NCBI GenBank assembly: GCA_035506215.1
Contig: DATJPW010000199.1
Location: 1-64,000 of the forward strand
DNA length: 64,000 nucleotides
Direction: 5' to 3'
Origin: DATJPW01 sp035506215
GTDB taxonomy: Bacteria; Desulfobacterota; Desulfomonilia; Desulfomonilales; Desulfomonilaceae
Shown: in pieces, positions 26,766 to 35,281 of the stretch
Numbering within the stretch: the stretch's first letter is position 1
Layout of the letters: each line of letters opens with the position of its first letter
Translations under genes and position numbers: made by a program
The notes under the pieces: generated by a model
Databases searched by the model: none
Seen by the model: the letters and a program-made list of their open reading frames with translations, nothing else
What the model was told of the DNA's origin: nothing

Positions 26766-28411
26766 TTCACACCCTTCAAGTCCTCCACGACGCTCTTAAC
26801 CACGTCCGGGGCTACGTGCCGTGCGTATTCGACAGAGCCTATGTCCTTTATCAACACAAAGCGCGGGTTACATTCAATGAACTTTTTGTCCGCGGACATG
26901 AGAGTCATTACACTGTTGGGCTCAAGTCGATGTGTTGTCGGGAGGCCATTGCGGGCCAGAAGTGATTCGAGCCTGCTGCACACACTCGACTCACAAAGCC
27001 CCATCATATGAGAAATCCTCGCGGCGGCGACCATCCCGACCGAAACCGCATCTCCGTGGCTAAAAGAATATTGGCTGCACTTCTCAAGGGCATGGCCCAC
27101 TGTGTGGCCGAGGTTAAGGACCTCACGCTGACCGGTCTCCAAAGGGTCCTGCTCGACCACAGCGATTTTTACGCTTAGAGACCTGGTTATTAAATCCGGA
27201 CCCAAGTGAACCGGACCATGAGAATCTTCCAAAGTGTCAAACAGCTCTGCGTCGCCGATGACCGCGTGTTTGATGAGTTCCGCCATACCCGTTCGTATTT
27301 GGGTTTCCGGAAGAGTGGATAGAGTCCCAGTATCTGCGACAACAATAGCCGGATGTTTGAAAGCCCCTGCCAGGTTTTTCCCCTGGGACAAATTAATGCC
27401 GGTCTTGCCCCCAACGCTGGAATCTATCATGGCCAACAAAGTGGTCGGGCACTGGATATGGGCAACGCCACGCATGAAGGTGGCCGCCGCATATCCAGCG
27501 AGGTCCCCCACCACCCCTCCCCCCAGGGCCACCACCGCCCCACGGCGATCCAGCCCTCGATCAAGGAAACGATCATAAAGGCCTGTCAACTGGGTAAGGC
27601 TCTTACTGGCCTCACCAGCCGGAACCACGGACGAAAAGGGTTTGAACCCGGCATCTCGAAGGGAGGTCATAACGGGTTCCAGGTACAGAGGTCCAACATT
27701 GGTATCGGTCACCACCGCTGTTGAGGACGTTATTCCCCTGTCCTTGAGCATCTTACCCAGAAGTCCCAAAATTTCCGGACCTATCGCTACGGTGTAACCT
27801 CCGCCTCCCGGCAGATTCACCGTGATGGACTTCGCAGATTCGGCTCCACGGTCAGTTATTCTCAGGATCCGTTGTGCGGTGTCTTCCACGCTCAGATGTG
27901 TGGTATCCAACTGGAAAGGGAACGCGCTATAAACCGGCTCTCGTTCCCGCAGCAGTTGATTCACGCGTTGAGCCGAATCGCCGCATTGAAGCATGGGTCG
28001 TCCGTTCCCGTTTCCGACCCTTTTCAAAATCTCCTGTGCTTCGGATCGAAGACAAATGACAATTCCAGCGGAATTCAAGAGCCGACGGTTGTCCGGGTCC
28101 ATAGGCATTCCGCCGCCGGTCGCTATGACGTGTCGTTCTTGAGCGGCAATGTACTGACAGAGGTCCTTTTCCATGGCCCTGAAATGCGCCTCCCCGAAAA
28201 AAGAGAAGATTTCCGGGATCGAGATGCCTGCACGTCTCTCTATTTCGTGGTCCGTGTCCAGGAACGTCATCCCGAGTCGTTGAGCGACAAGCCGCCCGAC
28301 AGCGGTCTTACCCGTTCCCATGAACCCGGTTAGTATTATGTTTCTCTGCACATTCATAGGTCGTAACCAGAAGCGGCGATCAGCCCCGAAACTCTCCTCT
28401 GCAAGGGCCAT
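26762..28411 (-). CDS. aroKB: Shikimate kinase-3-dehydroquinate synthase fusion
   Basis: 549 residues. Shikimate kinase domain (about 20-190): P-loop GFMGTGKTAVG, DTDHEIERRAG and ATGGGM. 3-dehydroquinate synthase domain (about 200-549): VVALGGGVVGDLAGYAAATFMRG, TTLLAMIDSSVGGKTGIN, and NLGHTVGHALE with metal-binding His. The fusion joins steps two and five of the shikimate pathway. Start uncertain: ATG 28411 or ATG 28357 (MNVQRNIILTGFMG); neither has a strong ribosome site. Confidence 0.95.
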   Translation of the reverse strand: MALAEESFGADRRFWLRPMNVQRNIILTGFMGTGKTAVGRLVAQRLGMTFLDTDHEIERRAGISIPEIFSFFGEAHFRAMEKDLCQYIAAQERHVIATGGGMPMDPDNRRLLNSAGIVICLRSEAQEILKRVGNGNGRPMLQCGDSAQRVNQLLREREPVYSAFPFQLDTTHLSVEDTAQRILRITDRGAESAKSITVNLPGGGGYTVAIGPEILGLLGKMLKDRGITSSTAVVTDTNVGPLYLEPVMTSLRDAGFKPFSSVVPAGEASKSLTQLTGLYDRFLDRGLDRRGAVVALGGGVVGDLAGYAAATFMRGVAHIQCPTTLLAMIDSSVGGKTGINLSQGKNLAGAFKHPAIVVADTGTLSTLPETQIRTGMAELIKHAVIGDAELFDTLEDSHGPVHLGPDLITRSLSVKIAVVEQDPLETGQREVLNLGHTVGHALEKCSQYSFSHGDAVSVGMVAAARISHMMGLCESSVCSRLESLLARNGLPTTHRLEPNSVMTLMSADKKFIECNPRFVLIKDIGSVEYARHVAPDVVKSVVEDLKGVN

Positions 28412-28420
28412 CTTGAAACG

Positions 28421-29605
28421 TTATTCGTATCCGAATCTCCAGGAAACGTTATCCATCGGGAGATCATCCAATTTTGCCGTTTTCAAGCTCCTGAATCTCG
28501 GAATCATCTCATCGAGGCTGTCTCCACCAAGCTTTTCCGCGAGCGCATCTGCAACAACGAAGGCCATCATCGCTTCGGCCACAACCGCGGCTCTGGGCAC
28601 AGCGCAAATATCGCTACGTTCGTAAATCGTCGTAGCCGTTTTTCCCGTGGCCAGATCAACTGAGGCGATCCCACGGAGAGTGGTGCTGATGGGTTTCATT
28701 GCTGCGCGGATTACAAGCGGCTCTCCATTGGTCATGCCTCCCTCAACGCCGCCTGCCCGATTAAATGCACGCCTAATAGCGACGTTTGAGTCGCTTTGTT
28801 CCAGCACTATTTTGTCGTGAACCTTTGTTCCCGTGGCCGTCGCGTCCTGAAACGCAGACCCGAACTCGACACCCTTTATTGCCGGAATAGAGGCCACGGC
28901 AGCCATTAACCTAGCACTGAGCCTGCGGTCCCACTGTACGTGACTTCCCAGACCGGGGGGCACGTTCAGTCCGACGCATTGGAAAACGCCTCCAAGAGTC
29001 TCGCCGGCTCCAAGTGCCTGTCTGATCTCTCCGAGCATTGCCTCCGAGGATTGCTCGTCAGGACAACGAACCGGGCTGGCTTCGGCTCGTCGAAATAAGT
29101 CCTCGTGGTTGGATGACTCTGAGATATTAGCCGCGACAGTTCCTATGGACAGTACATACGAGCCGATGGTCACATTGAATCGGGCCAAAAACTTCCGACA
29201 GATAGCTCCAACAGCCACACGCGCGGCCGTTTCTCTGGCGGAGGCCCTTTCCAACCCCAGCCTTAGATCTCCGTACCCATACTTGATAGCGGCTGTAAGG
29301 TCCGCGTGTCCCGGTCGAGGAACGGTCATCGGCGCGATATCCCTTTCGCTCCACGCCTTGAAGTCCTTGTTTGGAATGACCATCGAAATCGGAGCGCCCG
29401 TACTACGGCCGGCCATGACACCGCCTGTTATTTTGACGACATCCTTCTCTATCGACATGCGTTCGCCGGACCCCTCACTTCGTTGCCGCCGGGCGAGGTC
29501 ATTGTCTATGTCCTCTCGCGTCAACCCGAGACCCGCGGGCAAACCTTCCAGTATTACCGTTAATTCCGGTCCATGAGATTCGCCTGCTGTGAGAAACCTC
29601 AACAT
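28421..29605 (-). CDS. aroC: Chorismate synthase
   Basis: 394 residues, FMN-dependent. It begins MLRFLTAGESHGPELT with the signature GESHG; GHADLTAAIKYGYGDLR, RASARETAARVA and GGMTNGEPLVIRAAMKPIST are conserved blocks. It converts EPSP to chorismate. Overlaps the end of aroE by 7 bases. Confidence 0.97.
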   Translation of the reverse strand: MLRFLTAGESHGPELTVILEGLPAGLGLTREDIDNDLARRQRSEGSGERMSIEKDVVKITGGVMAGRSTGAPISMVIPNKDFKAWSERDIAPMTVPRPGHADLTAAIKYGYGDLRLGLERASARETAARVAVGAICRKFLARFNVTIGSYVLSIGTVAANISESSNHEDLFRRAEASPVRCPDEQSSEAMLGEIRQALGAGETLGGVFQCVGLNVPPGLGSHVQWDRRLSARLMAAVASIPAIKGVEFGSAFQDATATGTKVHDKIVLEQSDSNVAIRRAFNRAGGVEGGMTNGEPLVIRAAMKPISTTLRGIASVDLATGKTATTIYERSDICAVPRAAVVAEAMMAFVVADALAEKLGGDSLDEMIPRFRSLKTAKLDDLPMDNVSWRFGYE

Positions 29606-30441
29606 AACGTCACCGCTCTCCTCATTGCCTCAAGTGGAGCCGGAATGCCCGTCCATATGTTAAAAGCGAGTGCGGCCTGATGAACCAGCATGCCCAGACC
29701 GTTCACCGCTCTAACGCCATTTTTCAGGGCCTGTTCGATAAACGGGGTTATCGGAGGGTTGTACACGAGGTCGTAGACCAATCCGCACTTTGGAAACATA
29801 GCTTTCTCAGGCCATGGGGACGAGCTAAACTGTGGCGGCATGCCCAGTGGGGTCGTGTTTATGACCATGTCAGCATTTATGCGCTGCAGCGAGAGTTGGT
29901 CATACGTCATGGCGCCGGGATTTGTCGCGGGAAAGAACTTTCTGAAATGTTCGGCTACCTTGGCGGTCGTCTCAATGCTCCTACCGCACAGAGTTACACG
30001 AGCGCCTTTGGATAACAGGGCGTATGCCACAGAGCGGGCCGAGCCCCCAGATCCCAGGATCAGCGCCTCGGAACCTTCCGGATCAAAAGGGATTTCAGCA
30101 AGATGATTCAGGAAACCTTGCCAGTCGGTGTTGTCTCCGAGGACCCGTCCATCGTGGATCTTGATCGTGTTAACGGACCCAATCCGTGCTGCCTCGTCCG
30201 ACACTCTGTCAAGAAACGGAAGCACCTTTTCCTTATGAGGGACCGTCACGTTGACCCCCATGAACCCAAGCGAGCAGAGCCCCCTTACCGCTTCTCCCAG
30301 ATGTTTCGGCCGCACTGGGAGCGGCACATAGATACAGTCCATGCCCGTTGCCTCAAACGCGATATTGTGCATGGCAGGACTGAGGCTGTGAGAGATCGGG
30401 TCCCCGATGATTCCGAGAAGTTTTGTTGTTCCCTTCACCAT
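29599..30441 (-). CDS. aroE: Shikimate dehydrogenase
   Basis: 280 residues. DPISHSLSPAMHNIAFE binds shikimate, NVTVPHKE holds the catalytic Lys, DNTDWQGF the catalytic Asp, and LGSGGSARSVAYAL is the NADP-binding glycine-rich loop. GLGMLVHQAALAF closes the fold. Overlaps aroA and aroC by 7 bases each. Confidence 0.96.
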   Translation of the reverse strand: MVKGTTKLLGIIGDPISHSLSPAMHNIAFEATGMDCIYVPLPVRPKHLGEAVRGLCSLGFMGVNVTVPHKEKVLPFLDRVSDEAARIGSVNTIKIHDGRVLGDNTDWQGFLNHLAEIPFDPEGSEALILGSGGSARSVAYALLSKGARVTLCGRSIETTAKVAEHFRKFFPATNPGAMTYDQLSLQRINADMVINTTPLGMPPQFSSSPWPEKAMFPKCGLVYDLVYNPPITPFIEQALKNGVRAVNGLGMLVHQAALAFNIWTGIPAPLEAMRRAVTLC

Positions 30442-31766
30442 TCGACATCAGCTCCAAGGCGCCTGAGGACTTCCGGGAATCCGGGAAACGACTCACGGAT
30501 CACATGGCACTCCTCGACTACAGTTTCTCCATTCGCGACCAGCCCCGCGACCGCGAGGCTCATAGCCAGCCTATGATCGCCACGGCCGTTTACCACTGCT
30601 CCTTGAAGGCGTACAGGGCCGTGGATCTCGAACCCGTCGGAGCGAGTTTGAATAACCGCTCCCATTTTGCCAAGTTCTTCAGCCAAAGCCTGAATCCTGT
30701 CGCTTTCTTTGAAACGAAGTTCCGTTGCGTCTCGCACCGTGGTCATTCCTTCTGCCTGGGTGGCCGCGACGGCAAATATAGGAAATTCGTCGATCATCCT
30801 GGTAACCAATCGGCCCCCAATGGCGGCGCCGCGTAACACGGCGGACCGAACTGTTATGGAGCCGGTTGGCTCACCGTTCGAGTCCGGTCCCTCCGAGATA
30901 CTTATATCCGCGGCCATGGAATCAAGCGCCTCGAACAATCCGGTACGGCCTGGATTCAAACAGAGATTGGGCATTTCGATTTCAGAATCGGTAACCAGCA
31001 AGCCGGCGACCGCCAGGAATGCGGCTGAGGACGGGTCTGACGGGAGCCGCAGGTTCAACGGCGGCAAAGAAGCGCCATCCGCCAACAACGTCACCACATG
31101 GCGGCCCTGCTTGTCTTCCCGGTCTTCCAGAGGAACGCCCAAGCCCCGTAACAATCGTTCCAGATGGTCCCGGCTGGGGTGCGGTTCGATAACGGTGGTG
31201 GGACCGTCTGAGAAAAGACCGGCCAGCAGCAGAGCCGACTTGACTTGAGCGCTTGCAAGAGGAAGGACGTGTTCAGACGATCGCAAACGGGAAGGAGAGA
31301 ACATGAGCGGAGCATTTCCATTGAGAGTCCGAATGTCTGCTCCTTTCGCCTTCAGCGGTTCCACTATTCGATCCATCGGCCTCATACGCAGACGTCGATT
31401 CCCATCAAGCGTAGAGTGAAACACCTGACCTGCCAAGGCACCGGCGAGCAATCGCATGGTAGTAGCCGAACCACGACAGTTCAGGGGACCGGAAGGTGGG
31501 ATCAGGCCGCGCAAAGTCCGACCTTGTATTAGCAAAGCAGGATACCCGGGTTCTTTTGTTATGTTCACATCAACGCCCAGAGCCAGAAGACACTCAATCA
31601 TGGTCTCGGTAACGCCGGCCATCAGACAATTCTCGATTCGCGATACTCCGTCTGCCAACGATGCAATTAGGAGCGACCTGTGTGATAGGGACTTATCACC
31701 CGGAAGTAAAATCCGCCCCTTGAGGGGACCGCCAGACCGAATTCTGAGTCTCTTACGGTCGGACAT
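30435..31766 (-). CDS. aroA: EPSP synthase (3-phosphoshikimate 1-carboxyvinyltransferase)
   Basis: 443 residues, two-domain inverse-barrel enzyme joining shikimate-3-phosphate and PEP. GDKSLSHRSLLIAS and the C-terminal LRFKESDRIQALAEEL are canonical. The PEP/glyphosate loop reads NCRGSATTMRLLAG. Bacterial enzymes usually have GN-(S/A)-G-T there, so both the GN pair and the Gly equivalent to E. coli Gly96 (here Ala) differ. Ala at that place is associated with glyphosate-insensitive class II enzymes. Starts 24 bases after the tyrA stop. Confidence 0.95.
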   Translation of the reverse strand: MSDRKRLRIRSGGPLKGRILLPGDKSLSHRSLLIASLADGVSRIENCLMAGVTETMIECLLALGVDVNITKEPGYPALLIQGRTLRGLIPPSGPLNCRGSATTMRLLAGALAGQVFHSTLDGNRRLRMRPMDRIVEPLKAKGADIRTLNGNAPLMFSPSRLRSSEHVLPLASAQVKSALLLAGLFSDGPTTVIEPHPSRDHLERLLRGLGVPLEDREDKQGRHVVTLLADGASLPPLNLRLPSDPSSAAFLAVAGLLVTDSEIEMPNLCLNPGRTGLFEALDSMAADISISEGPDSNGEPTGSITVRSAVLRGAAIGGRLVTRMIDEFPIFAVAATQAEGMTTVRDATELRFKESDRIQALAEELGKMGAVIQTRSDGFEIHGPVRLQGAVVNGRGDHRLAMSLAVAGLVANGETVVEECHVIRESFPGFPEVLRRLGADVEW

Positions 31767-31790
31767 GCGCTCTTATCCTCGTTTTCCTAC

Positions 31791-32741
31791 TCAGCCGGTT
31801 TGGAACATGCCGATCCGCCGGTCTCGAATTTGTCCCAGCATGTCCCGGAGGTCGTCCTCGTTACTATCGATCATTAACTGAGCGATCCGTCCAATGCGGC
31901 TCGAAGCCAGGCCGAGCATGTTAACAATGTTATTACGATTGGCCGCCAATATGTCGATCATCATCGTGAGGTCACTTGAGGCGACCCTTGAGGTATCCCG
32001 AAATCCACCGGCTGCAAGTTTCCAAATCTCGGGGCGCTCTCCAGCCGTATCTTCGGCAACCCCGATGAGCGTTGCGGCGAGCACATAGGGAAGATGACTG
32101 ACGCATGACACAACAATATCGTGAGCCTCCGCGTCCATAAAGATTTGCCGAGCCCCTACGGCCTTGATCATCGCTTGTACAAGCAACATTGCTCCGGCAT
32201 CAGTGTTTTTCGACGGAGTGAGCACCCAAACCTTGTTCCGGAAGAGCTCCGGCTCCGCCGCTGCCAGTCCGGAGGTCTCCTTTCCGCACATTGGATGGCC
32301 GCCAATAGCACGGATTGACATGGGCAGACTGTCCATAGCCTTGACAACCCCGGTTTTCACACTCCCCATATCCGTGATAACCGAGTCCGGCTTGACAAAC
32401 CGATGGATCTCCGACACCTGATGTTCGATGGTTCGAACCGGCGTCGCCAGCACCACCAGGTCAGCCGGCTCCAGAATCCGTTCCGGATCGGTTCCGGCAC
32501 TGTGAGCGGCCCCGATAGCGACAATCTCCTCCGCTGCCTTCTCTCGGCGCACCAGTGCTCTGACCTCCTTGCACGCGCCGACTTTGACAAGCGCCTTGCC
32601 CAGACTGCCTCCCATGAGACCCATACCGACGATTGTCACGATGGCGGTCGAAAGAGGCAATGGCTGATCCTCTGCAGTTTCACAAGAAACTGGCGATAAA
32701 TCTCTTTTCTTCAAATCTTCTCCAAGCGATGAACTTGTCAC
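31791..32741 (-). CDS. tyrA: Prephenate dehydrogenase
   Basis: 316 residues. NAD-binding GMGLMGGSLGKAL about 40 residues in, TDMGSVKTGV and GGHPMCGKETSG (catalytic His) are present. SHLPYVLAATL and AAGGFRDTSRVASSD lie in the helical dimerisation domain. It makes 4-hydroxyphenylpyruvate for tyrosine. No ACT or chorismate-mutase domain. The GTG start overlaps the aroF stop in GTGA. Confidence 0.92.
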   Translation of the reverse strand: MTSSSLGEDLKKRDLSPVSCETAEDQPLPLSTAIVTIVGMGLMGGSLGKALVKVGACKEVRALVRREKAAEEIVAIGAAHSAGTDPERILEPADLVVLATPVRTIEHQVSEIHRFVKPDSVITDMGSVKTGVVKAMDSLPMSIRAIGGHPMCGKETSGLAAAEPELFRNKVWVLTPSKNTDAGAMLLVQAMIKAVGARQIFMDAEAHDIVVSCVSHLPYVLAATLIGVAEDTAGERPEIWKLAAGGFRDTSRVASSDLTMMIDILAANRNNIVNMLGLASSRIGRIAQLMIDSNEDDLRDMLGQIRDRRIGMFQTG

Positions 32742-33751
32742 AGAGTCCTGCCCACTGCCTCGGCCACTGGCCGCAACTGTTCCATGAGGGTCTCAAACTC
32801 CTGCGGCCGGAGGCTTTGAATCCCGTCGGAAAGAGCGTTCTCGGGGTCCGGATGCACCTCGATCATCAGTCCGTCCGCGCCTGCAGCTATTGCCGCGCGA
32901 CTCACGGCCGCAACGTATTCACGTTTACCTGTGCCGTGACTGGGATCAACTACAACGGGAAGATGGCTCATAGACTTAAGGACGGGAATGGCGTTTATAT
33001 CGACGGTATTCCGGGTGCAAGTTTCGAATGTCCGTATTCCCCGCTCGCACAGGATTACTCTGGGATTGTTGTGGCTCAGGATGTATTCCGCGGCGTTCAA
33101 GAATTCTTCGATGGTGCTGCTGAGCGCTCTTTTAAGGAGTACAGGTTTGTGGGACGTGCCCACGGCGTTGAGCAAGGCATAGTTTTGCATGTTTCTAGCC
33201 CCGACTTGAAGCACGTCGGCATACTGAGCCACTAGCGGCACTTGTTCGGGAGAAACGACCTCGGTGACCACCGCCAGTCCCACCATGTCCCTAGCCTCGG
33301 CAAGGATTTTGAGACCCTCCTCACCTAGACCTTGGAAGCTGTACGGAGAAGTCCTCGGTTTGAAAGCCCCTCCGCGAAGAGCTTGTGCACCGCCTTTCTT
33401 CACCGCCAGTGCCGCCTGAATCAGTTGCTCTCTGCTCTCCACAGCGCAAGGTCCTGCAATGATAATGATCTTCTTGCTTCCAATTTGTGACCCGTCTATG
33501 GAGAAGACAGTGTCTTCCTCTCGGAAATCACGGCTGGCGAGCATGACCGGGCCCGAGGAGCGGATCACTCGCTCTACTCCGTCAAGGTACTCCAGGATGT
33601 CGGCTTCTTCCCCATTGGTGGCCCCTATGACGCCAATGGCAGTGTGGACCCTTCCTTTGGACAGATGGGCCCTAGATCCCAGGGTCTCTATTTTGAAGAG
33701 GACCCGGGCAACTTGATCCTCCGTCGCGTCTTGTTTCATTAAGACCACCAT
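32738..33751 (-). CDS. aroF: DAHP synthase, type I-beta with N-terminal regulatory domain
   Basis: 337 residues. An N-terminal ferredoxin-like (ACT-like) domain of about 70 residues, as in the Thermotoga maritima enzyme that is inhibited by Tyr/Phe, precedes the barrel. GPCAVES, FKPRTSPYSFQGLGEEGL, CERGIRTFE, DPSHGTGKRE and EVHPDPENALSDG are the conserved metal and substrate segments. First gene of the aro-trp run. GGGGAGG precedes the ATG, immediately after the U-tract of an attenuator terminator. Confidence 0.96.
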   Translation of the reverse strand: MVVLMKQDATEDQVARVLFKIETLGSRAHLSKGRVHTAIGVIGATNGEEADILEYLDGVERVIRSSGPVMLASRDFREEDTVFSIDGSQIGSKKIIIIAGPCAVESREQLIQAALAVKKGGAQALRGGAFKPRTSPYSFQGLGEEGLKILAEARDMVGLAVVTEVVSPEQVPLVAQYADVLQVGARNMQNYALLNAVGTSHKPVLLKRALSSTIEEFLNAAEYILSHNNPRVILCERGIRTFETCTRNTVDINAIPVLKSMSHLPVVVDPSHGTGKREYVAAVSRAAIAAGADGLMIEVHPDPENALSDGIQSLRPQEFETLMEQLRPVAEAVGRTL

Positions 33752-33769
33752 GTTTTCCTCCCCAAAAAA

Positions 33770-33803
33770 AAGAAGATGCGGAGCGCTTGCTCCGCATCTT
33801 CTT
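33770..33803 (-). terminator. aro operon attenuator terminator
   Basis: A 15-bp perfect stem (AAGAAGATGCGGAGC and its complement) with a 4-base loop, followed on the minus strand by a further run of T and then the aroF ribosome site. It sits about 39 bases after the leader stop codon. GGAGG at the leader end, GCTCCC just after it, and GGAGC/GCTCC in the stem allow mutually exclusive pairings. Confidence 0.88.
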
Positions 33804-33842
33804 TTTGTATTGGTTACAACGAGCTAACAGTGGGAGCGCGCG

Positions 33843-33917
33843 TCATCCTCCTGGGGGCACAAAATACCACCAAAAATAATATCGATTAACCGCGCCCGAC
33901 TGTAGATCGCTGTTCAT
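33843..33917 (-). CDS. Aromatic leader peptide controlling the aro operon
   Basis: 24 codons from ATG, containing RYYFWWYF near the end: three Tyr, two Phe and two Trp in seven consecutive codons, followed by VPPGG and TGA. It lies between a sigma-70 promoter (33945-33974) and the terminator 33770-33803. The composition implies that shortage of any of the three charged aromatic tRNAs would stall the ribosome and allow read-through into aroF. GAGG upstream is a weak ribosome site. Confidence 0.85.
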   Translation of the reverse strand: MNSDLQSGAVNRYYFWWYFVPPGG

Positions 33918-33944
33918 GATCTCGAAGATACCTCGTTGTGATTG

Positions 33945-33974
33945 AATGTACCACCAGCCTGCGGCCTCGGTCAA
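33945..33974 (-). promoter_or_regulatory. aro operon promoter
   Basis: TTGACC (33969-33974), 18 bases, TACATT (33945-33950) on the minus strand. Predicted start near 33938, about 20 bases before the leader ATG. Confidence 0.65.
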
Positions 33975-34131
33975 GGATTTTTTTTCGTGCCATGATTTCC
34001 GGTCAGGATTAGACGCACGACAGACATGATTTTTTGGGCCGCATAGTGCTATATATCAGGGGCCTGGATGCTATCCATGCATGCGCAAAATTTCCTTACG
34101 GCGGCTTCCGCAGTGCCGAAACGAGGGACTA

Positions 34132-35211
34132 ATGGTGGACGAAAAGCTTGATGACTTACGATCCAAAATTGATGACCTGGACCTCCGGATTCTTGATCTC
34201 CTTAACCAAAGGATGACACTTTCTCTGGAAATCGGAAGCTTGAAGGCAGCAGAAAAGCAAAACGCAGTTGACAGGGTTCGCGAGGAAGAGATCATCCGCC
34301 GTCTAGCGGAGCACAATGCCGGTCCAATCCTTCACGAGACTCTGGTGGCCGTGTATCAGGAAATATTCTCAGGATCACGAGCACTCCAGACTTCATTGAC
34401 CATAGCCTATCTCGGCCCACCTGGCACGCATACACACGAGGCAGCGCTGAAAAGGTTTGGAAACTCGCATTTATTCTCGTCCTGTTCGAGTGTGAAGGAA
34501 GTTTTTGATGAAGTAGATCGAGCTACGGCGGATTTCGGGGTTGTCCCGGTGGAGAACAGCATCGAGGGGTCGGTGCGCGAGACCCTGGATTCATTGATGA
34601 CTTCACGAATCGGCATCTGTGGTGAAATATCCCTGCGCATCAGACACGCTCTCATGAATCTCAGCGGCAAGACGGAAGACATTCGCTTGGTGGTGTCTCA
34701 TCCCCAGGCCCTTGCACAATGCCGCCAGTGGCTGAACCGCCGCTTGCCGGAGATCCCCGTCCAAGAGACTTCGAGTACTGCGAAGGCCGCAGAAATGACC
34801 TTGCGAGACTCCGGCACGGCAGCGGTGGCAAATGAGAGCGTGGCCAAAAGACTAGGTCTTCATATAATAAGCGGAGACATCCAAGACATGCCCGAGAACT
34901 TCACACGATTTCTCGTGCTGGGTGCTCTCAAGTCCGCTGCGACCGGCCGCGACAGAACTTCCATCGTATTTTGGACGGAAGATAGGCCTGGTGCACTTTT
35001 CAACATTCTTGAAGCGTTCGCGCGGCACAACATCAATCTGTCCAGGATAGAATCCAGGCCGGACAGAGGGACCGTCCCATGGAAGTACGCTTTTTTCGTA
35101 GACCTGGAAGGTCACCAAGACGAGCCAAGGGTGGCAACTTGCTTGAAGGAAATCGAAGGCCTGAGGACAATGGTGAAGATCCTGGGCTCCTTCCCAGTCC
35201 AAGCATTGTGA
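34132..35211 (+). CDS. pheA: Chorismate mutase-prephenate dehydratase
   Basis: 359 residues. N-terminal AroQ-type chorismate mutase (about 1-90: LDDLRSKIDDLDLRILDLLNQR). Prephenate dehydratase (about 105-285: YLGPPGTHTHEAALKRFG, PVENSIEGSV, NFTRFLVLG, with the TRF motif). C-terminal ACT domain (RPGALFNILEAF and ESRP) binds Phe for feedback. GAGGGA before ATG 34132 decides the start; a frame from 34081 is longer. Divergent from the aro operon; no leader peptide was found in front of it. Confidence 0.95.
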   Translation: MVDEKLDDLRSKIDDLDLRILDLLNQRMTLSLEIGSLKAAEKQNAVDRVREEEIIRRLAEHNAGPILHETLVAVYQEIFSGSRALQTSLTIAYLGPPGTHTHEAALKRFGNSHLFSSCSSVKEVFDEVDRATADFGVVPVENSIEGSVRETLDSLMTSRIGICGEISLRIRHALMNLSGKTEDIRLVVSHPQALAQCRQWLNRRLPEIPVQETSSTAKAAEMTLRDSGTAAVANESVAKRLGLHIISGDIQDMPENFTRFLVLGALKSAATGRDRTSIVFWTEDRPGALFNILEAFARHNINLSRIESRPDRGTVPWKYAFFVDLEGHQDEPRVATCLKEIEGLRTMVKILGSFPVQAL

Positions 35212-35281
35212 CCTCGGCCGGCAAAGGCTAGTACTCAAATTTCGAGTTCCTGGAGCTTTTCTTCACTGGGGAATACAAGAG

